The translations under genes were made by a program, and so were the position numbers. The notes beneath the pieces are model-generated. The model worked only from the letters and a program-made list of their open reading frames with translations. It was not told the DNA's origin and made no database searches. From positions 19,877,866-19,941,865 of the forward strand of contig JAKOON010000007.1 of NCBI GenBank assembly GCA_022577435.1: a stretch of DNA of 64,000 nucleotides, read 5' to 3'. Below are positions 1 to 12,666 of this stretch, in pieces (the stretch's first letter is position 1; the number at the start of each line of letters is the position of its first letter). This DNA is from Embiotoca jacksoni (Eukaryota; Chordata; Actinopteri; Embiotocidae).

Positions 1-1804
1 GGGAGATTAGCGAACTACCTGCTAACAATAACAGTTCAGTTGTTTACATCGTTCAGACCGCAGCTCGACTGTGTTTTTACAAAATCTCCGGAGATTTATA
101 TGTCTGTCATTGAAATAAACATCTTAGACATTCAAAAAGCGGATAACACTGTGCAGTTTTCGATTGCCAGATAAATACAGACCCGCTGAGATGAAAGCGG
201 AACTGAGATAACTCAACAAGGCTAAAGCTAGTCGTAGTAGTTATTCTGTTGGCATTCCTCATAAATCAGATATAATAATTGACTGAGATATGTAAATTGT
301 CAGAGTCCTTTAAAAGACAGCATACCGAAAGTTGCATTAATTCCAAGTTGAATTAGCAAGCTGCACCTACTAGACAGTTAGCTAACTAGTGGGCGAGGTT
401 GCAAATGTACTCAGCGAGTATACGTCAATGCAGTTTTAGTTTCAGGCTGCACAACTTCGTTTTAGCCAAATCCCACCTCGGGTTACCATGAGACGACTAG
501 TCACCGCTGTGTCAACTTCGACGACGCCCAATATGAAAGCTACTTTAGCAGCTGTTGTTGCTACTCTCTAGCTAGTTAGCTGCCTCCGGTGCAGAATTTA
601 GAGTAACACTTCCGGTTCGACTTTTCAAAATGAAAGTGCTGTCAACAAATTAGTTTTAACAAGGAAAGCAAATGGAGAAAAAAGTAATCTGAGTGCGATT
701 AGAAGATGTGCGTGTCCAGTGATGACAAAAACTGAGAAAGAGTGGCAGGTGATCCAGTTTCAACTCTCTTGATATAAACAAAAGGATAAAGGCTTAATAA
801 GAGTCGGAGGACTAGAACACATGAAAACATGATTGCAGTCATAAAGACAGAGTTAGAACAGGAACTAATAGATTAAGAAGAAAAGTTCATTGTCGTCATC
901 AGTCAGAAGCAGATGGCCAAGTTCAAAGATAATTGCATAAAAACTCTGTAGTTTTAGACAAAATTAGTCATTTCAGGGGTTCCAGTAGGCTATACATGAA
1001 AGTATGAAAAATGGTTTATTAAGGACAAAGTAGACTAGAAAACCTTATAATAGAATACGAAGGAGTGCCGACAGACAAGCTCTTCACAAGATCCTCTGAT
1101 AGTGACCTGATCTAATGATTTGTTTACCCACTGTCCTTAGGCACTCAATGTCACAAATTCTATAATAATGGTAAAATGTACATTTATTATTTTATTTTAC
1201 AACTGCCCTGTAAAGCAAATTGTAAATACTGATATGTGCCTTAAACTTATTTTCATTATTTAGTCAGCACTACTAAGACTGCTTTCTTTCACCTACACAA
1301 TATTGTCCAAACTTTGTCAGAGTGATGCTGAAAAAAACTTTCCAAAACTCCTGTGGAACTAGCTCCCAGTTTGGGTTTGGGACGCAGACACCCTCTATAG
1401 CTATAAGATTAGGCTTAAAACTTTCCTTTTTGATGATGTTTATATTTAGGGCTGTCTTGATCACCCTGAACTATTCGTTAGCTGGTGTAGACTGAGGCGA
1501 CTGAGGGAACTTCCATGATGCTGAGCACCTCTCCTCAACTTCTCTCTCTTTCACTCTCCGTGCATTTATATCCCACCACTGCATCTCATTATCTTTGTGG
1601 CTTCTTTCCCCATAGTTTTTCTGTTTCTTCTCTCTCCCTTCAGACTAACTTTTTGCAGGTATCTCTGGCTCCAGAGCTGCATGTTTCTGATCTAAATGAT
1701 GCCTCGTGTTTATTTCCGTTGGCTCCTCATCCCAGCCGCGTAAGGAGGATGTACACCCACCTCTGAGCCTGGTTTTGTTCTTCCGGTCATCACTGTCACC
1801 AAAT
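1..1804. other. upstream intergenic DNA, possible promoter-proximal region near 600
   Basis: No coding exon recognised. An ACTTCCGG (ETS-type, CCGGAAGT on the other strand) at 608-615 in a moderately GC-richer stretch (about 470-640) suggests the promoter of a neighbouring gene beyond the left edge. In human the neighbour of RELL2 is HDAC3, but no HDAC3 coding sequence was seen here. Confidence 0.3.
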
Positions 1805-1928
1805 GCTTGCTGATGTGGGAATTGTTAAATTATCAGGGGACATGTCTTGTGTTGTGATTTGGTTCAATATACTGTATATATATATATACACATATATATA
1901 TATATCAATATATATATATACAGTATAT

Positions 1929-1968
<40 letters not shown>

Positions 1969-2154
1969 CTGGATTGAAGTAAATTGAATTGCTTGCTGAT
2001 GTGGGAATTGTTAAATTATCAGGGGACATGTCTTGTGTTGTGATTTGGTTCAATATACTGTATATATATATATACACATATATATATATCAATATATATA
2101 TATACAGTATATTGATATATATATATATATAACTGGATTGAAGTAAATTGAATT
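1805..2154. repeat. tandem duplication of about 186 bp containing AT microsatellites
   Basis: The unit starts GCTTGCTGATGTGGGAATTG at 1805 and again at 1991. Both copies carry the same flank, then an (AT)n tract with inverted halves, then AACTGGATTGAAG. The copies differ mainly in AT-tract length, so the duplication is recent. Confidence 0.85.
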
Positions 2155-2560
2155 CAATCACTGAACCTGCAAAAAAAAAAAAAAAATAGCTACATTAATG
2201 AGTATTGAGCTGTAAAACTATCCCTGTCGGGATACTGTTTGAACTTGTTATCAACTGATTTCAACCACTAATAGTTATCTTATCAGTTATAATTAAAGTT
2301 TTCCTAAATTTTTCACCAATTAACGTATGTTCTTTTTGTAATTGTATTTCTTTCAAGTGGTTCAACAAAGCTCTGGCTATTTGAAATCAATTAAGTCAAT
2401 CAAACTGTAGTATCCTTACACCATATGGAAAATAATCTATCTCATTTTTGTGTCGTAGGCCTTCACACAGTAGCCTGTAAGGGCGAAGGGTGAAATCTAT
2501 TAATACAAAAAAAAAGACTGGCACTCAGTGGAGTTCAAGCTGCCTGCAGCTGAGCTGAAT
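2155..2560. other. intergenic, nothing recognised
   Basis: AT-rich single-copy-like sequence with a poly(A) run at 2171. No coding signal or repeat was identified. Confidence 0.3.
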
Positions 2561-2709
2561 CTCTGTGGATGCACAGGTTAAATTCCATCCTGGAGCTGGA
2601 GTAGTCTATGGAGCACACGCAGATGTCTCACAACTTCCTGTCATTCTGCCCTCCTCAGCAGACACACAGCCGCATCCTCCCGCTCCGGCCAGAGGACACG
2701 GCTGCAGTC

Positions 2710-2775
2710 ATGGGACAGCCTCCCACCAGCAGGACCATAGAACATGGAGAGGACTGTATCCCTGCCTGACTGAAG
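2710..2775 (+). other. possible upstream exon with short uORF
   Basis: A good donor (AAG|GTGAGT) follows base 2775. Just before it, an ATG at 2710 opens a 19-codon ORF (starts MGQPPTS) that ends at TGA 2767-2769, inside the exon. The local sequence is GC-richer than its surroundings. It may be the first exon of RELL2, some 10 kb upstream of the coding start, carrying an upstream ORF that could dampen translation. It could also belong to an unrelated transcript. The start of this exon is not defined. Confidence 0.35.
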
Positions 2776-3816
2776 GTGAGTACGCTATCCTGCATAGATG
2801 TTTCTGTTTTGCGGTGCCTGGGGACCAGCCGTGTAAACATAGGCTACCGTCTCATTAAGTATTTAACCTTCAGGTGAGCGTTAAGGTCTCACTATGGTTG
2901 CTGTTGAGCAGATACTGTTGTCCTTTAGGTGATTGCTGTGTGTGTGCAATGATGAGAATGATGGTGAAGTGGATGATGAATCAGCGCTATAGTGGGTGTT
3001 GGTGTAGACCTCAGATCTGAAACGCACCGTCTTGTGTCATGCATGAAAAAGGACACGCCAAACTCCATTCAGAATTGTCGCGCTCGAATGTCTTTCTGTC
3101 TTGTCAGGGGGTAACGCTTATTGAATCAAACACAACCCAAGTCATTTTAGAAAAGGTTGTGTCAAATAGTAAATTCGGCTTGGTTGGATCCACTAATATT
3201 TCTGACGTCGATATAAAATCTACTTCAGAAATTTAACACACACATCATGGGCAGTTGCAAACTGCGTAAAGGCAAGATAAATAGAATTTGAAAACACGGA
3301 TTAATGGATTCTTTGTTAACCGAATTAAAAATAAATCACAGAGCTCTGTAGGTGTAGGTGTAGGTGGTTTTTGAAGAGCAGTAGCTCAAACAAGTTTCCT
3401 GTGTGCGATGATACTACTACCATAATGTTTAGTGGGAGGGCGATGCCCTTGAATCAATCCCTCCTTCAGTGCAAACAGCAAATTGATCAGAGCTAGTACG
3501 TGTGGTGGATGATCAGGAGTGTCGAAACCAGTCAAGTGGGTCTTTAATCACCTTTGAATAAGACTATGGATATTACAGTTATCATGATGAAACATTCAGC
3601 TGTCCTGGAATGTAGGAGAGCACTCGCTCCTTTTCTGCTGGAGGAGGACCGCAGTCAGAGAGTTCCCTGCCTTCACACAGGAAGTTAGTCAAATATTTAT
3701 CAGATGGCAGTCATGCTATTGTTGATGATGTAGAGCAGGCTACATGAATGCCAATTCAAACAACCTATCAAAAAACATTTGTTTCTTTCTTTCTTTTTTG
3801 GAGGCTGGGGTGTTGT

Positions 3817-3817
<1 letters not shown>

Positions 3818-3886
<69 letters not shown>
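3818..3886. repeat. (GT)n microsatellite
   Basis: About 34 uninterrupted GT dinucleotides. The surrounding 2860-4000 holds no other recognised feature. Confidence 0.95.
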
Positions 3887-3887
<1 letters not shown>

Positions 3888-4009
3888 TATGGGGTCCCTT
3901 TAGACTTAGAAGTGATCAGAAGTTTTTAATGTTTACAGAAGGGCTGTAGGAACAACCCCTCCATACCAAACTGCCCATGTAAAAATAAAGACGTGTCCAA
4001 ACATAGCAG

Positions 4010-5310
4010 CTGTACACTGACAGAGCGCTTTATTAGGGACACTTGTACAGCCGCTTATTCAAACAGCAATTTAATCAGCCAATCATGTGGCAGCAGTCCA
4101 GCAAAAAATTATTCAAACACAGGTCATGAGCTTCAGTTGATGTTCATATCAATCATCAAAATGGATAAAAAAAAAATGTGTTCTCAGTAAGTTTGACTGT
4201 TACATGGTTGCTATAGTTTCAGATGGGCTGGTTTGAGTATTTCTGAAACAAAATACATCCAGTGAGTGGCAGTTAAGAGAGGTCAGAGGAGAAGGCCAGG
4301 CTTGTTTGGAGCTGTCAGAAAGGCTACATTGACTCAAATCACCACTCTTTACACCTGTGCTGAACAGAAAAGCAGCTCAGAATATAACAACCAACCTGGA
4401 GGCAGCTGTGCTACAACAGCAGAAGACCACGTCGGGTTCCACTCTTGTCAGTCAGGAGCAAAAATCGGAGGCTGAATTTGGCACTGAATCTCTGCAACTG
4501 GACCAGAGTGAACCAGAAAAAATGTAGCCTGATGCCACCACTATGAAGCAGGATACGACTTTCCGTCATCTGGCTTAACTAAGCCGAACAAATACAGTTG
4601 TTCTACCAGCAGTCACAAGGTAGTGGTTATTACCAACTTGATAAGTCAACCCAGGTTTTCCCAATCCAGATATAATTGCGCATTTGTGTAAAAGGAGTTT
4701 GTTTATATGACTAACAAACATACACACGTATACTGGAAGGTTGTTGTTGACTGTTTGCATCCTTTTATGGTCACTGTTTACCATCTTTCAACACCTGCTC
4801 ATTATAAACCATGACTTAACAAAAACTTGTCTCAAGCTTGTTTCATGAACATGTCACAATAACTCCTCCAATTTCTACAACCATACCATGTTCCAACCCT
4901 TAAATATATCCCACAGGAGTGTCTACTAAATCAGCGTCATTGCAACAGTAAACTCGGTATCAAAAAACTGCCCTGATTTGATTTTGGAAACGAGAAGTGA
5001 ACATTGGTGTGCTGCACCCAAATCTGCTGACAGTTTATCTGTTCTGCCTCCTCCCAACATGAAAAACTTTCATTCTATAGACACCATCTGAAATGCAATA
5101 CATCTCTGGGACACCAAATTATTGTTATTTATACGACTGCTAGATATCGCTTACCTTTGAAACGTAACTGTGGGCTGTAACAAGATGCTTGCACACAAAA
5201 AATGGGGTCATTTTTTGGAGGACAGGTTTGTTCTGTGGACTTTTGTGGCTCCCGCAGTCCCCAGGTCTGAATAAAGTCCAACACCTCTGAGATGTGGTAG
5301 AATGTGAGAT
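4010..5310 (+). pseudogene. degenerate Tc1-like transposase relic
   Basis: Fragments translate in the plus direction as pieces of a fish Tc1-like transposase: GQRRRPGLFGAVRKATLTQI, TTLYTCAEQKSSSEY, then AEDHVGFHSC. Near 5215-5310, in DNA similar to the family, is the stretch with the phrase corresponding to 'PDLNPIDHLW'. Frameshifts and an AT-rich insertion or diverged middle (about 4620-5050) break it. It is not functional. Confidence 0.65.
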
Positions 5311-5329
5311 TGGTTGCATGAATATGCTG

Positions 5330-5435
5330 CTGACAAATGCTGTGGATTTTACTATGTTAAGTGCTTTGAGATGACTGGTGTTGTGATCTGGCGCTATGGA
5401 GGTAAAATTAATTTCAGTTGAATTGAATATCTGCC
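5330..5435 (+). repeat. L2-type LINE/SINE 3' tail fragment
   Basis: The string AAGTGCTTTGAGATGACTG followed by a TTGTGATCTGGCGCTATG-like segment and a final AATTGAATTGA-like repeat is the common 3' end of fish L2-type retroelements. Confidence 0.55.
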
Positions 5436-6955
5436 ACGAAGAACTGAGTCGTTGTGAACAAAATGAGCTGCAATACGTGAGTTTCAAACTCACTGAAGCT
5501 GTACGAGTTCAGGACTTTGCATAATACATGTCTCACCGAACAAACAATCTGCTGACTTTGCAACAGAAAACGTACGTGTCCTTAATTAATCATCGGGAAT
5601 ATCAAGAATATCCCAAAAATAATAAGAAAAGCTGATTTGGGGAAAAAAAAAATGCCTCCAAAGTTAAAACCACAGCCTCAAAAACTCTTTTCCTTTTCAT
5701 TGTTTGCTCCACAATATAACCAGGAAACCACAAATTATGAGCCACGTTTTCCTCCTTTGTGTCACTTGGTGCCGCTGAGTGTTCCCATGGAGCGACTGGT
5801 CTAACACTATAGATCAGTCTCATATCCCTGTGAAACTAGATGTCTATTAAAGGTGGAAATTCTGAATCTATTCTATTCTGGTCAACATTTAATGATTACT
5901 ATTTTGTAGTTCATTCACCTTTTCTCCCTATCGAAGGGGATTGCGTCACTATTAATTGCACATCAGTATGCAACAGTAATTTAACCAAGAGCAGCCTAAC
6001 AGCATCAAGTCCTACCTGAAAGCAAATGTAGAAGCAAAATGGGCTACCATCTGAGAGCAGCGGCACACCACTGTAGAAATTGGCATATGCCACTTCTCAT
6101 TCTCTGTGTCACTTGTAACTTAATTAATGTTATTTCAAACAACACACAGTAATGACCACGGAGGTTGGTAGGAAACACGTTATTACTATATGTAATAACT
6201 ATATGCACGTTTTTTTTTTCTTTCACAAAGTCAGTGTGAGAACCAATTTTTGACACGGGCTTTTCTACTGAATAACTCTCACATACAGACAGATGTCCTT
6301 TGCCTGTCAGAGAGGGAACAGCTGCGTAATATCAACCTAAACGTTGCTTTCAACGTCACTGAAAATGTGTTGAGTTGCTCTGCTGCTGCAGTAATGGTGG
6401 CAGAACGGGAACTCAGTCTCATTGTGGTTTTATTGTCCTCCAACATCAGGACACTTGGAAGAGCAAGTGAGCTGTGAAGCGTTGCTTTCAGAGGATACTA
6501 TCATTACTTTGATTCATTATCATTTGTTGCAGTTAAATAACTTGTGACAAACTGAAACATTCAAGAAGAATTCAGATTCAAGAGGTGACAACACATGAAA
6601 AATATCTGTCTGGTTTTGCTTAATGTTGAACTTTCAGTCATGGGCTATGCTTCCTTTGATTTGTTTTAAATAGCGGGTTTGTGAGTATTTAGGCTGATGG
6701 TTTTATATAATTTAGCACTGCTTTGGCTTTTTACACTCAGTAACAACAACAGGAAAGATACATTCATGTCTCTATCACTTCAGAGAACACAGACTTACAT
6801 TCATTTTCTGGAAACTTACCCCGACCAACCACAACTGCTACTTACCTAACCCTATCTTGACCCAAACCTACCCTCACTATAACCTTAAGCCTATTCTTTA
6901 TCCTAAAATGTAATACTTGCTCGTCCTTAAAAGACATTATAGTCCCCACAATGTG
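5436..6955. other. intergenic, nothing recognised
   Basis: AT-rich sequence without splice-supported coding segments or a repeat I can name. Short ORFs here lack codon or protein-level support. Confidence 0.3.
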
Positions 6956-6959
6956 ATTT

Positions 6960-7258
6960 TTTTTTTTTTTTAAATTTGTATTTTATTGTACTCTATTAAT
7001 CCACAAGGGGAAATTCTTTCGCTACAGCAGCATCCCAAGGGGGAGCTGCTGCAACAGGCTGCCACGATCGTGGCGCCAACCAACCTGAGGTGCATGTTTT
7101 TGGGTGATGGGAGGAAGCCAGAGAACCCGGAGAGAACCCACGCAAGCACAGGGAGAACATGCAAACTCCACACAGAAAGGCCCAGGATCAGATTTGAACC
7201 CGGAACCTTTTTGCTGTGAGGCGACAGTGCCAACCACTGCACCACCGTGCCGCCCAAA
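6960..7258 (-). repeat. abundant teleost dispersed repeat ('GGCGGCACGGTGG' family)
   Basis: On the minus strand it begins with GGCGGCACGGTGGTGCAGTG and continues through the characteristic GTGTGGAGTTTGCATGTTCT and CTCCGGGTTCTCTGGCTTCC blocks. These recur throughout fish genomes. Several overlapping ORFs on both strands are by-products of this repeat. Confidence 0.8.
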
Positions 7259-7612
7259 CATGAGAAGTTGCACAGTCGGCTTTTCATTCTTTCTGCGATC
7301 AGCATTAGCCATCCTTTCACATTAGGGAGTCACTGATTCAGTTAGAAACCAAAAAAACCAAAAACATTCACAGACCAAAATATGTAGATAATACTTTTTA
7401 TATCTACTTACAGCTTGCTCACACACTGTTGAGTCAGAATCCATGTAAAGTCAGTCACTCGCTATTAATAATCACACTGTTTATAGTTTTTTACAATCTC
7501 TGACACAAAGGTGTCAAAGATTATGGTGTCAGAAGGTGGGTGTTAGATTTTCAAGGATCTTTTCAACTAAACGCACAAATAGAATGGTCTAATAAGAACA
7601 CCCCCTCCCCCC

Positions 7613-7614
<2 letters not shown>

Positions 7615-7646
<32 letters not shown>
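7615..7646. repeat. (CA)n microsatellite
   Basis: About 16 CA units between C-rich tracts. Confidence 0.95.
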
Positions 7647-7648
<2 letters not shown>

Positions 7649-7674
7649 CCCCATCTCCAAACCTCACCCCTCCC

Positions 7675-8005
7675 CATCATGACGCATGCATACTATTATT
7701 GATCACAGTGATGTCACAGTTCTTTGTCGTACACCTTACCGTGACCATACGTCATACACCACGTACACCCCCCTCCTCCCTCTCCCCCCTCACTGTATCT
7801 CTCATTGTCATTATCCTTTTATGAGACTGTATGCTGAGCAGCACACCGCTGTCGTAAAGGAGCAAGTAGTGACGCATACCACACGGGAAGGCAATTCTGT
7901 CAAAGTCATGACGATGCTGAGTCATCTCTGTGCGTCTCTCAGCACTTTGTCTCTTTAAGCTGGGAGGGAGTGCCGGCATGCGTCGGATACCTCCCTCCCA
8001 GCATC
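7675..8005. promoter_or_regulatory. candidate regulatory cluster: TGACG/CRE-AP1-like sites and a G-rich stem
   Basis: TGACG or TGATGTCA/TGAGTCA-like elements occur near 7680, 7709, 7751 (ACGTCA), 7870, 7909 and 7919. They are followed by an inverted repeat of 12 bp (7959-7970 and 7991-8002) with a GC-rich loop. The density of CREB/AP-1 half sites is high for neutral AT-rich DNA, so a distal promoter or enhancer upstream of RELL2 is possible. No experimental support can be seen. Confidence 0.3.
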
Positions 8006-8115
8006 GGATCTGTTTTACTGCTGCATCTGAATCTTTAATCTGTACATTCGCATCCATGGGCATCAATTGGGTAGAATATGATGTGATATTTTCCATATCT
8101 CTTGCAGATTTGTGA

Positions 8116-9229
8116 TTGTCATGCAAAGCAAATCCTGCAGTAAAAAACACATGTCAGAGGTGCATTGTGAGTAAATAGTTATTTGAGAATGCTTCGGATC
8201 TATGACTTACAAATTAATTTTTGTTGTGTTCGTGGAGGGGGACTAGTCAGTTGATACTACACAGCGTATTGCTGTTACTATGCTTTTTAAATGACACAGG
8301 AAGTGGCTGTGTTGTTGTCAATGCTGGTGGGAAAATTATATCTGGATGTCCAGTTTAGTTAACAAATCAATGCATGTGAAGGCTTATTAGACACCAGAGC
8401 GTTGTGAAGAGGTTTATTATACTCTGGAAACCCTGTCGTACACTGCAGGTTAAAATAATGAACAAATAATAATTGTTGTCAAAAGTCAAATTAAAACAAA
8501 CAGTAGCAAACATGAATTGAAGTAATTGTTCATGAAGCAAGTTTTTATAATACAGTTATGTTGACACATTATTTTTGGTCCCTGCTGTACTAAAAATATG
8601 TTGGCAAGAACAGCAGCAACAGATATCCCAGTAGTAGCAGCAGCTGCATCATGTAGTGTAGCGCTACACTGATGGGTGGGCAGGAGATTGGGATGACTCA
8701 TCAAATACAGACAGAAATACTATTAGAAACTTAATTGCTGATTACATTATTGTTACTATTATTGTGTTGCCTTTCAGGCCTGTTGGCTTGCCTTTAAAAA
8801 ATATGAGGTAGACTAATCAGGGTTTTTTTGGTGGTGTTGTGTCGGTAACTTCTGTGCAAAAAAAGTATAAATCAATATCTCTCCTGCTTTCTCACTCGCT
8901 CGCTGAGTGTGTGTAGGAACTTATAGACGTTAAAGGTAGCCCATGAGCCAGCGATTCTTATGCGTAGTATGAAATATTACACAGCACTGTGTGGAAACTA
9001 AGCTACTAAGCGAACCTTTATTGTCTCAGAGAAAACAGGAAATGTTGTTTTCTGTCATTGACAGGGTTACTTTAATGCATCACACACCACTGCATGTTTA
9101 ACGCGTGTGAAGGTTACATGTATTGGACATTGTAAACATCAGACTCCTCTGAGTTGTAAATGACAAGGAGCATTTTTAATATGAATATGATGTCAAGTCA
9201 AATAAATTGTATTCTTATAACCTAATGTC
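8116..9229. other. intergenic, nothing recognised
   Basis: No exon or repeat could be supported in this stretch. Confidence 0.3.
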
Positions 9230-9440
9230 ACAAATCACAAATTTGCCTCAAAGGACTTGACAGCCTTCAATTCTTATCAAAAAAATTCCCACTCAAACCC
9301 TTTGACTGGTACAAACGGACGAAAGAAGGACAAGCTGAGGAGGGATCACTCTTTCAGGACGGATGTGAAAAATGGGTCGACACTGAAACTTTAGCAAACA
9401 AGGTTACAACAATACAATCAAGAGCAGGCGAAGGTCACAC
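9230..9440. repeat. dispersed fish repeat fragment
   Basis: The run TCACAAATCACAAATTTGCC followed by CAAAGGACTTGACAGCC and the AGGAGGGATC block is a recurring fish repeat segment. Identification is from memory of its wording. Confidence 0.4.
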
Positions 9441-10254
9441 TGTCCACAGAAAATCTACAGAAGATAAATGATCAAATAAATGAAGTAATGCTTTATTCAC
9501 TGTAAAGTCAGGTATTGAATTGGATGTTATATGCAGCAAAGAGAAATCTCAAATTTTAAGCATAGTCAACAATATGTACAAAACAAAACAAAAAACCCCA
9601 CAAAAAAAGCAGTTGTTCTGAATGCTCTGGATGGATTCCGTTATCATTTACTCCAATACCATGTCCCAATACAATGGAGCGCAGCTACCTTAACTTTACT
9701 CCCGCAAAAGTCAGGTAACTTTTTGACAGTGCTGCAGCCATACTGCATACAACACTTAACCAGGTTGCTCCTCTAAAACAAAATAAAGCAATGAATCAGA
9801 GAATGATTGCTATGTGTTACAATTCGCAAACACACACGTTTTCAGTTTGCAGGTATTACTCTGCTACTGTCTGCTGTTCAGCCTCCCTGAATCACAGGAT
9901 ATTCTTTCAATTCTCTTCTATTGCTTACACAGAGGACACTATTTGAGTAAGCAGTCCTTCAGTGTGGCTGTATCAGGGCTTGATACAGAACTTTGATACT
10001 TTATGGCAGTGACCAAACTCCTTTAGAAGTATCTACTAGCAAAAAATGCTTTGTCATTTGGTGCCACATTTCAATACCTCGGCTGCGTCCACATTAACAT
10101 GTTTTTGTTTTAAAGAACACTTGAGCCACAGCACTACCATTTGTAGCCTCTATTGGGAACAGATAACAGAAATAATACTAGATTGCAACTTAGGGAAGTA
10201 AATAACATGGACACCTTATTTTACTCTTTTCAACTATTTTTTTCAGCCATACAT

Positions 10255-10435
10255 GTCTCGCGAGCTTTCAGCTGTGTTGCTGATACTGATAGCATGTAAG
10301 ACCTTTAGAAAACATTGGCCAGCTGTAGTGTCAACAGCTTTCATGTAAGGCATTTAGGGAACATTGGTAAATTGTATCAGCGGGGGTTATCGGAGCTTGC
10401 ATGTGAGGTGTTCAGGGGACACTAGGCTGATTTAA
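10255..10435. repeat. degenerate tandem repeat, about 60-70 bp units
   Basis: Three loosely similar units each carry GAGCTTTCAGC-, GCATGTAAGACCTTTAG- and AAACATTGG-like blocks (for example 10290, 10345, 10400). Divergence is high. Confidence 0.4.
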
Positions 10436-11057
10436 ATCATGTTTATCAGATAGAAAAAAAAAATTCACGTCAATGAGGTTTCACAGTGGTTTGTGCTCGG
10501 ACCCATAATTTTCACCTTACACATGCCTTTTCCTCTTGCACCATGTTGGCTTCCATTGTTGCTGTAAAAAGGAAGTCACCTGTGGTCTTTTGATAGCAAT
10601 TTGGTGTTTGGCCAGTTTGCAAGTGCATGTGCTAATTGGTCCATGGATGTGGCCTTTTGAATGACGGCAGTTTAAAATTGCAAATACTTTTGAAATGCAA
10701 GTTGTGTGCGGAAAGAATAAGGCAAATTATCAACATGTTCTGACCATCGAATATTACCAGAGGGAAATGAATAAAAGCGCTCCATGAGAAAATTGTACAC
10801 ACAAATGTTTGTGTGTATCACACTCAACTCTGCATTCAGTGTATGAAGGGAGCAGATCATTTCATTTTATTCACGTTCATAAATAATAATTATACTGATT
10901 TACACTATGAATTATTCCCACATGTTTATTTGAACTCACAAAAAATTAAATAAAAATAAGCTATTTTGAGGATGCTAATGATGAAGTGGTGGGTGCTAAT
11001 GATGTGTGGTATCACTGCTTAACCACACAAAACATTTCAGAGGGAGCAAGTGCTGAT

Positions 11058-11058
<1 letters not shown>

Positions 11059-11122
<64 letters not shown>

Positions 11123-11123
11123 C
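11059..11123. repeat. (GT)n microsatellite
   Basis: About 30 GT units ending in a short (GC)n stretch. The flanking 10440-12200 holds no other recognised feature. Confidence 0.95.
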
Positions 11124-12208
11124 TGAGGGGCGTTATGGCATGCCGATAAGCCAGCTGGAGGCCAACACTGATAAGCGGTTTTGTTAACCGATACTCTACA
11201 CTGTGTGCTTACGCATGTTTGCGTATATGTTTCTTCATATTTCATGTACACTGAATACAGTGTTATTCAATATAAAAGCCTTTAAAAAAAAAAAAAATGT
11301 CATAGTTAAAAAAGCATGCGGTTTCCTTGTATGCTCTTTTCTGTCTCACACACTGTCCGTCTGCATCCATCTTTCTCTGGAGATTAGACAGAAGAGGTGT
11401 GGCTAAGGGCACCCCACACTGGAGGGACAAACCTTGTCTGCTGGTTTTAGCGTCTTATCCAACACACATTTCAAATTCAATCAATCTAATTTCCCATGTT
11501 TGGATATGTCCACTGTTGACAGGCAGGAAACTGGTAAGAAATATTAATTTCACGGCTAACAGACAAAAATAAATATAGTATTTTTTGCTGTTTTGCTCAT
11601 GTACATTTTTAGGAGAAATTCTAAGTGACTTTGGAAAAAGTAAACAGATAAATGGGGTAGAAATAAATATAAATGTAATTATTGAAGGGAGCATTCATAA
11701 AGGTTATTATTGCAAACAAATGACAAATAACTAAAAAGTACATCAAATAAAAAGTGAAAAGGAATTAGGTGTGACAGATGCAACCTTTTCTCTGTTGGTT
11801 CGTTTTGGTTATTTAATGGGAACGTCTTTATACAGTTTGTTCCAGCTCTACTCTACAATGTAAGTCATGGAAACTCTTTTGCAATGCATAGCCTACTCTT
11901 AAAAAAGTTATCAACTCTCATTGACTGGAATGAGTCAATCTAAAAATGTATTGTTCATGTTCAACTGTAATGTAAAAGCAATTTAAAACCTAAAGTCCTG
12001 CCAACATAGCCATGTCTTTGTTGCAGTTGAAAATTTATAGTTTTATTTTATACATATAATCCTGGAATGTTTTTGGAAGATCTATCATGAAGACGTGTTC
12101 AAATACCTTCTCTTTATTGATCTATATTTTATTGTCTTGTCAGACTTTTTAAGGGAGAGTCTGATAATCTGACTGAGACCTCTTCATGCCTTTCTCTGTT
12201 TCCTCTAG

Positions 12209-12276
12209 GTGTACTTTTGAAGTTTGCCTGTCTGCAACACAAAGATTGAAGATGATTTGAATCAACCACAAAGCCT
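12209..12276 (+). other. possible noncoding 5' exon of RELL2
   Basis: A 68-nt segment is bounded by a pyrimidine-rich acceptor (ends CTCTAG at 12208) and a GTATGT donor at 12277. It lies 0.7 kb upstream of the first coding exon and carries only a two-codon ATG ORF. It could be a 5' UTR exon. Splice-site appearance is the only support. Confidence 0.35.
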
Positions 12277-12666
12277 GTATGTTTGCTTTTTTTTTTTACT
12301 CTCTGTGTGTCTCTTGACTTGGCATTGAAGATGTTACTGTATAGTTAAGCAGCTATGACTTCTCTTTCCATCATTCTTTTAAAACCTTCTCACACCACAT
12401 TATAGCCTTGAAAAAAGCCCTGTGACCCTCACAGCTCGTCAGAAACACTGGTTATTTCTCTGTCAGTATACACCCCATTTGGATAGAGATCTTGGTGATG
12501 CGTGGGTGGCATTAGCTGCATATTCTGCCTGTCATTCTCACTTTTTTCAACCAAAGAACATTTTAACAGATATTGACGAGGCAGTTACAAAATCAGCATG
12601 CTACTTTCTTTTCTCTATTCTTCTTTAGTCTCATCATTTTCTTTACCTTAACCTGATTTTTATTTC

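Noticed and set aside
1..700. HDAC3 first exon, expected from human synteny
   Set aside because: No reading frame resembling the HDAC3 N-terminus was found on either strand. Only a promoter-like ETS motif is visible.
6970..7325. Overlapping ORFs of 73-116 aa on both strands
   Set aside because: All lie in one abundant dispersed repeat and have no splice or codon support.
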